Source: Crotophaga sulcirostris (taxonomy: Eukaryota > Chordata > Aves > Cuculiformes > Crotophagidae). Taken from it: a stretch of 64,000 nt of DNA. Position 1 is the stretch's first letter. The number at the start of each line of letters is the position of its first letter. The DNA lies in the NCBI GenBank assembly GCA_013397455.1, contig VYZB01000238.1, positions 989,820-1,053,819 of the forward strand, read 5' to 3'. Below are positions 54,825-64,000 of this stretch, one piece after another. Both the position numbers and the translations under genes were made by a program. The notes beneath the pieces are model-generated. The model was not told the origin of the DNA. It saw only the letters and a program-made list of their open reading frames with translations, and searched no databases.

Positions 54825-56244
54825 AATATCTGCCTTCTGCTCAGGAAAAGGTGACTGTAACCCCAATACACATTCTCCCACTACTACTGCTTTTAGGCTG
54901 ACCCAAATGTAAGCAAAGCAAAGTGTTCTTCAGAGATAGGTTACTTGGTTGACACTGCTGAGCAGCTCAGTTAGAGAATGGAGGTAAGGACACCAAGAAA
55001 CTGATACCCTGGTCCCACAGTAATGTCCTCCAGTTATGGGGCCTTTTGTTCTTAACTCTAGATGCTTATTACAGAGCAGGGATCTGCCTCTCCTCTTCTA
55101 TGACAGACTTCATATGAAGGCTGGGTCCTTCAAGTCCAGGTCATACTGTATAGCATTCTGTCCAAAGGTGTTATTTTATTTCTCAGACCAGAGACACATC
55201 TGACAAGCCACTCTTGGTTATTGTAGCTAACCTGGAAAAAGATGGCCGTCACCTTGATGAACTTGCATTAGAACTGCAGTCCTTTTACTGTAAACTGTTG
55301 GACCATCTCCAATATCACTTCTGGGAAATCCTCACAGCAGCAAAACTCTAGTCCTCTCCCTGCATAGCCAGACAAGAACAATGCTTTCCTCCAGCTCTTC
55401 AGCTCACCTCTTCATGACTCTATGATGAGTTGGGCTAGAGTGGAACACCTCCCTTTTCTAGTGGAAAGGAAGCATAAAAAGGAGAAAAAATCCAAACAGA
55501 AATTAAACAGGGAGACACAGTAGAAAGTATCAGCAGTAAGCAAGGTAAAAGAAATAGAAGAAAGTAGAGGGAACAGCAGAAAGTAGTAATAGGAAGATAC
55601 ACAACAAATTAAAAGCCAAATACTGAAATGACTGTTTTGTACCACATGAGGCTTTGTAGGACAATGCAAAGGTTTCCTTATGTGGAATCCTATAGGAAAT
55701 GTTTTTCAGCTTTATGTGCATGTGAGGATGAGGAAGGGCAGGAGAAAGAAGGTGTTTTTCAGCTATTCATCCATGCTGCATAGCAAGCAGTAGGTGGAGG
55801 AGTGAACTCTCCTCTCATCCACAACCTTGACTTCATCTGGACTGCTGACAGTTGTGCTGCAGATGTCTATGGAAAAGGAAAACTGTATTTGCAAAGCTGA
55901 AGAACTGGGGACACACAGGTAATGTACCCTCTGAGGAACAGAATAGAGGCTCCTCTAACTTGCCACTTTCTACCACCTAGAGGCACAAGTTTCCCCTGGC
56001 TAAAATTAGTCTTTGTGAAAACTTCCTGGGAAAAAAACCACATACAGCCAGAAAAGTAAAATATTACCTAACACAACAGTACACTAAACAAAAAAATTCT
56101 CCCCTGCAAAGAACCTATGAGAAAGAATGAACCATCTGTGTATGTGGCCAATGTACTGGTGGTGGATTTTCAGCCATTTGTGATCTTAAAAAAAAAAACA
56201 ACCAAACTTAAATTAAACATGTACTTCAGTGTTAGCAGAATAAA
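54825..56244. other. Intergenic DNA
   Basis: Unique sequence with a purine-rich stretch at about 55455-55600. No gene or recognised repeat. Confidence 0.7.
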
Positions 56245-56318
56245 GGACCCAAATGACTCACCTAAGGTCATAAAGAAGACTGTGGCAGAGCTGTAAACTG
56301 AGTTAATGTCATGAGGGC
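56245..56318 (-). mobile_element. MIR/CORE-SINE relic, antisense
   Basis: The plus strand reads ATGACTCACCTAAGGTCATA and GTGGCAGAGCTG. This parallels the antisense MIR stretch AACTTGCCCAAGGTCACACA followed by GTGGCAGAGC. It is clearly related but diverged. It abuts a sense MIR copy. Confidence 0.55.
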
Positions 56319-56339
56319 ACCAGACAGGAAATGAAGAGC

Positions 56340-56455
56340 CTCTTGGCTCTGCCACTGACCTGCTGTGTGGCAAATCACTTCCTTTTCAGGTGACTCAGTT
56401 TCTTCCATAGGCAAATGGAAATAATGATTCATCTTTATAAAAATCCTTTAAGAAC
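56340..56455 (+). mobile_element. MIR/CORE-SINE relic, sense
   Basis: The plus strand has TGGCTCTGCCACTGACCTGC, TGTGTGGCAAATCACTTCC, GACTCAGTTTCTTCC and AAATGGAAATAATGATTC. These match MIR landmarks in order (TGGCTCTGCCACTTACTAGC, GCAAGTTACTTAACC, CTCAGTTTCC, AAATGGGGATAATAATA). A short deletion removes the ACCTTGG block. MIR is far older than birds and rare in avian genomes. Confidence 0.75.
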
Positions 56456-58729
56456 AAAGATGGAAAATATTATAGAAGAGTGAAGTAGGAATTCCATTCC
56501 AGTGCTCTCCCCAGCTCATCCTTTGTGCTCTTCTTACTGGATTTTTTGGAGAATGATGTCATTGTTACTGTCAATGGTATTCTTGTTAGAGATAATAAAA
56601 CTGCAAATTATATAGCAAAATCATGTTAATGAAATAAATGCCAGATAACTTCTATGATATGTTATAATGTGCTAAAAAAAATATCTGTGTTGCAGAGTCA
56701 GTGAGGCAAAAAATGAAATGCCAGTTCACTATTCAACCTAGAGGAAAAAGCAGTGTGAGACTAAGTAATTTAAAAAGTTGTTGTAATAACAAGGTGGCCA
56801 AGTATTATTAGACCCTTAGAAGTGTGCTGAAACAGGCGCAGCTAGAAGAAATTAATGAGAACATGTTAGATCATAAAAGGAAGATTATAATCTTATAGTC
56901 AACAACCTTGTTTGCAGCAGAAACAAGAAAACATACGGCAGTTGAGGTAAGGCATCATAAGAGAGGAAAAAGAAGTACAGGCCGTACTTTGTGGGTTGGT
57001 AGCCAGGGAAAATGAATAAACTCTGCTACAAGCTTCAAGAAATAATATGGGGAAGATAGGCAAACGAAAGTTTTCAAATGAGCCTTTTGTAATGTATTCC
57101 TTATTTTCCGAGGGTCTAAGTTCAGATGGACGTAAGACCAGTTTTTAGAAATGCTAATCATTTACAAATATAAATGAAAGTAACTGGAAAACATGGGAGG
57201 GGAACATTTCCAGCTAAGATCTATAATAGCTATTATTAATTGCTTGAATGAAGGTTTTTGATAGCATACACGCACATTTGCAGCCAACCTAGTGCCTGCT
57301 ATTTGTTATAACCACATGAAAATATACAAACAGCAAATTATCCAGCTGTATCTTGTATCGACCAAGTTGGTACCTTCAAATTAATGCTTAAATCTACATT
57401 TTACGTATGCGACTGAACATACATAATTTAGAAATGATGACTCGGTTTCATTTATAAAATGTTTTAAATTCTCTGGCATTGCGAATATTGTACAATCTCA
57501 GAAAAAAATAATATCCAATAAACATAATTTGTCTTAAACATAATTTGGTTTTTGCTCTTACCTAGCCAAGCGTTCCATGCTTCCTTATTCTAAGTTCAAG
57601 AACAACTCCACGCCCATTCTTACATACATCTGGACCTACTTTGATCATCTGAAAATATAAATATATGTATGAAGCTGGATCGTTGCATGAAAATGGTAGT
57701 TGCTTCAATTGCTTCCATATATTTTGCATGATGATGTGACATTTACGTGATATCACTGCCTTGTAATTTCGTTTTAGCTTTTTTTTTATAACGTATCTTT
57801 GCTTTCCGTGGCTTTTTTACTGACTCTCTGGAGCAATTCATATTTAACTTATCATTTACTAAAGCTATGCTTTAGGACCTACTACTCCATACTCCTTACC
57901 CTAGGAAACATTTTACTATGCACAGTTTAGCATTTTTTACATCATTTTACATTATTCATATTGACATTGTGTTGGCTGTACAAGTTTCCTCATTTGTTCT
58001 GGTAAATGTGGAAGTCTGGGCCCTTTTGAATCTGTCTGCAGTTGTCATTAAGGTTTTCTGAAGAACTCATTCCAGACAGAAGTCTCTAAATACATGTTGT
58101 AGATAATGTGTACATTTTAATGCTCTCATTATCCATTCATTGCTCTCAGAATTCACGTTTTCATTCCAACTTTTCCATAATCTCACATTATTTCTTCTCC
58201 TTTTGACATCTGATAATGCTGTAGTGCTGTAATTAATCTAATGAAAGGATTACTGAGGATACATAAAAATTCCAGATACTCCATCACTCCCTTCACTGAA
58301 TTGCTTCTTTCTATGGATTTCTGTATTGGATTTATTCATCTTAGTATATATACCCACTCTGCCTCACCTGTTTGGTACACACTGTGGGGTACTCAGTGCT
58401 GTGTGAACTATGCAATTCAAGAACGTGCTGTGTGTAAAGGAGAACACTAACCTATTAACAAACACACCACGAGGTTGCTGTTCTCACTCTGCTTCAGGTG
58501 CTGCCTGTGTAGTTTGGAGCCAAAAAGGCTCTTGTTTGTTCTCTACGATCTGCCACTTGTGTAAAAATATTTCTGGGTCCTGGCTATTGAGTAAACCGCC
58601 ATCTCCAGGAATTAACATGACAAAGAGAAAACCTGGTGCTGAGCTCTCTAAGCAGTATATTCCTCTTGGATGTCACTCAGGTACCCACTGACACTACCTG
58701 CTGTAGACACGAACCCAGAAGTCCTCTGG

Positions 58730-58765
58730 AATGCCTACTGCTTTCAGTAAAAAGCAGTAGGCATT
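58730..58765. repeat. 15-bp perfect inverted repeat with 6-base loop
   Basis: AATGCCTACTGCTTT at 58730-58744 pairs exactly with AAAGCAGTAGGCATT at 58751-58765, loop CAGTAA, followed by more Ts. The short string TTTCAGTAAAA occurs both in the loop region and again just after, suggesting a templated local duplication. It has the shape of a terminator hairpin, but in vertebrate intergenic DNA no such function is implied. Confidence 0.95.
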
Positions 58766-60137
58766 TTTTTCAGTAAAAGAGCACTGCCAATGTTCTGCAG
58801 AGATTCGGAAGTCTCTTATTTTCTCAGAATGCCATATTTTAATGAGATAATTTGCAGACACGTCATTGAGTAAATATGAAAGAACGTTAATGCAATTAAA
58901 AAGGTTTGTAATTATTGCATTTAATGGTAGGCTTGTCATATTCTCTTGCTGATTGTATCCTTTCACATGTTTTGAAGTTGCCAGCATCCTGTCCTTCTAC
59001 ATATGTTGCTGCATTTTTTCTCTTAGCTTTCTTCCCTGCATGTCAAGGATTAAAACTCTTGACATTCAGTTCCTCAGCTTCTTTCCTTGGCATTACCAAA
59101 AGGAATGAAAAGCTTTTGCCTTCAGTCCAGATGTTTTGATTCTCGGTACTCAGTCCCACACCAAATCCACTCTCTTAGTCTACCCCATGCTGAGGCAACT
59201 GAAAGTCAACGAAGATTTTATTTTCTCATGTGTGATAAATTAGGCTTAGGAAGCATAACAAACAGTATCAATTAGAAAACAGAATGCCCAGGGAACTAAG
59301 TGGTAGAAAATAATTTGCTGAGGAAGAAATATTCCACAATAGAGAATGCAAGAGGCCCTAGATGCAAGTTCTTTATTTTCATAATACAATCTTCGGTTGT
59401 TTCAGATCACCTCAGTGTGTTATTTTTTTCCTCTGTCTAGGTTTATAGCTCAATATACTTCACTTATTTCTAAATTATGTTATGTTACACAGCTTCCCTT
59501 GTACTGGGACATGTTGGTATTGCCTACTTGCCATGTAAACAGAACTGCCGTATGTCCTATCTTCTGCTAATGTGGATTTTGAATGGAGCTCCTACAAAGC
59601 ACTCCTTCCAGGTTATCCATGTGTATGCTCCTGGATCTCTGGCTGCTTGGTGTGGAAAGCAGCAAAACAAAGGAATTCAAGGAGTTTTCCTCCAAGGAGA
59701 AAAGTAACTGTATGCCCTTTTCTGTAAAAAGAGTGACAGGAAAATCCACACACGTGAAATGAAGGGTACAGGTGGTGCTGCTCTCAACATGAACCACTCC
59801 ATGTCCTGTCCTATCTCCAGAAGCTTTCAGGAGAGCTGTGCGATGCAGCAGCACCAGGAGCCCCAGGCAATGCCTCAGCAGCAGCTGTGCAGTCATTCCA
59901 GGAAGATGGGGGCGTCAAAGATATATAATGAGACAGAAATTCTGGCCCCATTAGGTCAATAGCAGTTTTACCACTGACTTTATTTAGGATGGCATCCCAT
60001 GTGCCTGACTCATATTCTACCAGAACTCTGAACTGAGATTTAGGATTCCTGCCCTGCCCACCCTTGCTCTTCTGTTTCCTTGCAAGTTCCAGCATGGGGA
60101 AGCTGGGAGACGAATGGGGCCATGCTACCCTTTAAAG

Positions 60138-60165
60138 TACTTTGAACAAAGCACTGTTCAAAGTA
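60138..60165. repeat. 11-bp perfect inverted repeat containing two CTTTGAAC motifs
   Basis: TACTTTGAACA and TGTTCAAAGTA flank a 6-base loop. Each arm contains CTTTGAAC, which fits the TCF/LEF consensus CTTTGWWS-like core, in opposite orientation. Regulatory meaning is only inferred. Confidence 0.85.
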
Positions 60166-61931
60166 TTGTGTAGCTTCTTATATAGGACGTCTGGATCCTG
60201 CTCTGTGTAGTGTACAAAGGCAGCAGGAGAACACAGTTGAATGGCTGCAGTTCAAAAATCACATTATTTTTGGATTATTTTGTTCTCCCATGCAGTTAAA
60301 TGCCAGAGGGGAACATATGGCCCAAAGCGATTTTTCCCCACTTTACAATTCACATATTCTTTACCATATGTGAGGCATTATTTCATGCTATGACATCTAT
60401 AATCCCTCCCATATCTATTCTCCCCTTACGCCAGGATGGACAATATACATTTTTGACTTTTTGCTCCTAAGGCTCCTTTCAGACATTGGCTATATTTTTC
60501 TAAGAATGTTCCTAAAAGATTGTGATGTGCTTTTTTATTATTTCTGTGAGAAATTATAATGATATCTTTAGCTTTAACTTTGATTCTGTAAGCACTTAAA
60601 GCTTTCTTTCTAGGCAAGTCACAGACCACTTGATCCGTTATCAAAGAAGCTTGCATGATCCCATAGTCGCAGAATTTGAGCTTTTAATCTCCAGTGTATG
60701 ACATACGCATCAAAGGCTTTGTGGGCAGCCACATTCAGCAACAAATCATACAGCTCTCATACATTTCATTCCTTTTCAGTGAGTAATATTCATCAAATCT
60801 GCCCATTATGTCCTCCTATAGATGTAGATGTTAAACCCTCTGAAGCTGATGTTGCAGGTAACTGATAAAAGAGATTTCTTTGATTCAACATAAGAATAAT
60901 TTTGTAAAGGATGAGTTTCTGTCAGCTGTTATTCATGTTTTCCTTAATTTCTAAGGTAGAAACTTAATTGCTTTCAGTCTTCTCTCCCTCTTCCCATTTT
61001 TCCTTTGTTAAGATCTCCTAGCTTTGTCTCTAAAACCCCACTAAATTCAGTGTTGCTTAGCGTAAAACGGTGTCTGCTAGAGTGGAAAAAATAAATCCCA
61101 GTACCTATTCATAAGATCTAAGATTTATCCCAAACAGACATAAGCAACAGAGGCTGTTGAAAAAGAGCTAAAAGAGAGTCAGTTTATGCAGAAATGAGAT
61201 AATGAATAGTACTAGCAATCTCAGAGGGTACTGAATCCAACACAGACTGGATTACTACAGTTTGCATCTCATGACTCATTCATTGTCTATCTGAGAAGGT
61301 GTAATCCTCAACTGAAGTTGAATGTGCCCCCCTGCATTTGGGGACATATAGGGAAAAGTAATTCTGTGTAGTAATGTGTGTGGATAGACTGGACATTTAG
61401 AAGATGTCTTTTCTCCTCTACTTCTAAATCCTCGTAGTAAGGTATTAAATACACTTTGAGACCTATAACAATCTGTCAAAATTGATAGAAATCAACTAAT
61501 CATTTCACAAATATTGTGAACATTGTATAGATGTAATTTTCATAGGAAGCCAAGCTAAATAATAAAAAAAAGTTTTCAAGAAAAACCAGTGATGTGGCCT
61601 TGTGAATGGCACTTGCCAACACATCTCTGAAAAGAGTACTGCTAATGAAAAGCCAGAGAAAGGGAAGGAGAATGACCAGGAACATGGAAGAGATCTGATA
61701 TAAAGAGAAAGCGAGGATGTGCGCTGTAGGGAAGGGACAAGCAGCTCTAATCATGATAATCTTCAGAGCACTAAGTAGTGGAGAGCAGAAGGATAAGGGA
61801 CATTTGATTTCCTTTGTCTGCAAAACAAGGGAATGCTTATGAAAAATAAACAAAGGCAATTCAAAACCAGGAAACTATTTCCCCGTTGTCCCCAGAACTG
61901 GCCAGTTAGACTCTGGAATTCATTGTGTCTG

Positions 61932-61968
61932 AGAACAGTTAAAACCATGCTTAGAACAGTTAAAACCA
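61932..61968. repeat. 16-base direct repeat, period 21
   Basis: AGAACAGTTAAAACCA occurs twice, at 61932-61947 and 61953-61968, separated by TGCTT. It sits at the left edge of a GC-richer patch. Confidence 0.95.
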
Positions 61969-64000
61969 ACCTCCTGGCAGCCCCAAATGCTTCCCAGCTG
62001 TGAGAGCCTGGGGTGGCCTGGGTCCATGCTGTGGGCCATGTCCTGACGCTCCTCCTTCTGCTGCCTGGCTGCAAGAAGGGCTGAGCTCAGGTCCTGAGCT
62101 GGGGCTTCCCTGGGTCAGCTTTGTTCCCACAGAAGTCAGGCAAACAGCTGCCCTTGATATCACCCCAAAAATCCACCCTGGTAAACAGAATTAAATAGGA
62201 TTTTTACTTCCTCTGCAGAAGAACCACCATGGGCCACCAGAGCCTGGACCACCCACCTAAGCTAAGGCTGCCACTTCCAGGCAGTGTTCCATCCTCTCCC
62301 AAACGGCCCAGGACCAAATACTTTGGTGAGGCAGTAACATGCTCTTCATGCACTAAAAAGTAGTATAGAGGCTTCATAAATGCAAGGAATAACAGGAATA
62401 GTTTCATATGTGCGTATTTCAATGTAAAGTTTGTCTTTAATTATTTTCCGTCATATTTCACAACTAAGTACTTCAATGTGACTTGGATAAAGTGATATAA
62501 TTTTTAAGTCCAATTGCTAATCTTATAAGTAGGAAAGGTACAAGGAATTATTTTAACACTAAACTTATTTAACTATTTAGTTTAGTATATTTTTCAGTTG
62601 TTTTAAGGGCACATAATTTTCATGATGTATTTTTTCAGTGAAAAAATTGATAATCAAGGTATGAGAAAACAGAAACAATTGCAAATATACTTGTATGGAA
62701 ACAATTTATAAAAATGCAATAAAACTTTAAAAATGTCTACTTTGTTTAAAATTACTTTGGTCTGGTAGTTTTGAAACAGTTACATCTCAGTCAAACACAA
62801 AATCAGTTTCAGAAGTGCAGCTTGAAGCAAAATTAGAAGTCATGCTACGAAGAGAAAGAGCGGGGAACAGATGCCTTCAAGCTGATAGCTAAGATCAATT
62901 TAGGAATTAATTGATAAAATAGTTACTGTGCACTGTTCCTTTTAAAAAGGAAACTATTAAACTATAAATTTACTGCAAACTATTAAAATAATAAAAATTG
63001 AAATCAATTACATTAAAGGAGCGTGTATTTGCTACTGCAGTTTAAAAGGTTAGATTCGCTTTTTTAAAAGCTGAGAAATGTCAAACAAGTTATAAAAAAG
63101 CCCAGCATTTAAAAAATTGCAAATTCAATTATTAAAAAAAAATTTAAAACTCCCAGAATGAAGATTGAGCATGTAACAGATAACAAACAGTCCCTACTTG
63201 ATGCTCCATTTTCTCCAAACTCTGCATTGTCTGGCCCTGAACTGTGATACTGTGACGGAATTATATATTTCTACACCACGTCTGGGATTACCTGCCTGGA
63301 TTTTCAGATTCTGCAGACAAGACTGAAATCTGATGTCAGGCAACCAGAAATGAGGAACAAAAATTGGTGACTACCTGGGAAAAAAATGAAGGAACTTGCC
63401 TATTGCCACATAGGAACATGACAGAAACAAGGACAAGGACATCTCTCTCTAACTTCTTTACTGATGTGATAATTTTTACTTCTGCTAACTTCTGTCTCAT
63501 TTGCTTTTAAACTTTTCATCTTCAGAAAAAAAATAAGGTTACAGCTCTAAAAATAATTATCTTCTTCACCACCAAGCCTGATTCAAAGCCAGATCAGTTC
63601 CATGCTCTCCAATGGATGAGCCACAAATATTGTAGGAAAAGAAATAGAATGGATAATTAACTGTATTGTAAGCGATATATTATAAAATAGGAGACCTCTT
63701 CCACCTCTAGTGTGTGTAAAGTTACAACACTCAGAGTGTTGCTTTAAGACAGTTTTCAATACTACAGTATAGGCTATGTTCTAAAATAAATAATTGGAAT
63801 GTTATGTTCAGAATAATTGAAGGTGGAGTCTTTGATTTTCCATTTGAAATTTCAGAAACTTCAACACATTCCAAGACCAGCAAAACTGATTTTTTCTAAT
63901 TTTTTATATGCTACCTCTTAAAGCAGTTGGTTTGGCTTAAACAGCAAGAATTTAAGGGGATCTAACTCCCAACGAACAAACTTTGTTTCTGCAGAAACTG

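Larger units (their letters stand above)
56456..64000. other. Intergenic DNA toward the expected WIF1 side
   Basis: No gene is supported on either strand. Contained features are a 15-bp hairpin at 58730-58765, an 11-bp hairpin at 60138-60165, a 16-base direct repeat at 61932-61968, and a GC-richer patch at about 61975-62310. The last 1.5 kb is strongly AT-rich. In human the divergent WIF1 gene lies upstream of LEMD3, so its 5' end should be to the right of this window, but nothing here shows it. Confidence 0.65.

Noticed and set aside
56456..64000. First exon of WIF1
   Set aside because: Expected on this side by human synteny, but no CpG island or plus-strand signal-peptide exon of WIF1 type is visible before the window ends.

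Overview
The window is vertebrate nuclear DNA, almost certainly from a bird. It has intron-rich GT-AG gene structure. It carries five CR1 retroposon copies or stubs of avian type, four of them ending in the ATTCTATGATT-like tail. It also carries a few very old MIR/CORE-SINE relics. No bacterial, plasmid, phage or CRISPR features are present. I cannot name the species from the sequence alone.

The dominant gene is LEMD3 (MAN1), on the minus strand. It runs from an assembly gap at 49076-49883 down to its stop codon at 3946-3948. I traced all 13 coding exons by translating the minus strand and joining them at canonical splice sites with continuous reading phase. About 722 codons are visible. The roughly 200 N-terminal residues, including the LEM domain, fall in the 808-base N gap, which lies in a very GC-rich CpG island. 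The 3' UTR probably extends below 3945 to somewhere near 1.9-3.1 kb. MAN1 is an inner nuclear membrane protein that binds BAF/chromatin through its nucleoplasmic ends and restrains TGF-beta/BMP signalling by binding receptor SMADs.

Layout. 1-1060: a second CpG island, with a short minus-strand signal-peptide exon at 717-783 that is probably the first coding exon of MSRB3, the expected downstream neighbour of LEMD3. 1062-1930: short intergenic spacer with one CR1. 1927-3945: LEMD3 3' UTR. 3946-48122: LEMD3 exons 13 to 2 and all twelve introns. 48123-50050: LEMD3 exon 1, gap and promoter CpG island. 50063-50270: a CR1 just upstream of the promoter. 50271-64000: AT-rich intergenic DNA with a reverse-oriented CR1, an inverted pair of MIR relics, a strong 15-bp hairpin and a small GC-rich patch. 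By human synteny WIF1 would lie beyond 64000, divergent from LEMD3, but none of it is visible here.

Nearly all other open frames are short and lie in introns, repeats or antisense to real exons. I found no tRNA, rRNA or recognisable small RNA gene, and no evidence of a novel multi-gene system. The points most worth a second look are the CTG-repeat signal-peptide exon with a second CTG repeat next to its splice donor, the missing LEM domain, the tandem duplication just upstream of exon 3, the inverted MIR pair and the hairpins in the LEMD3-WIF1 interval.
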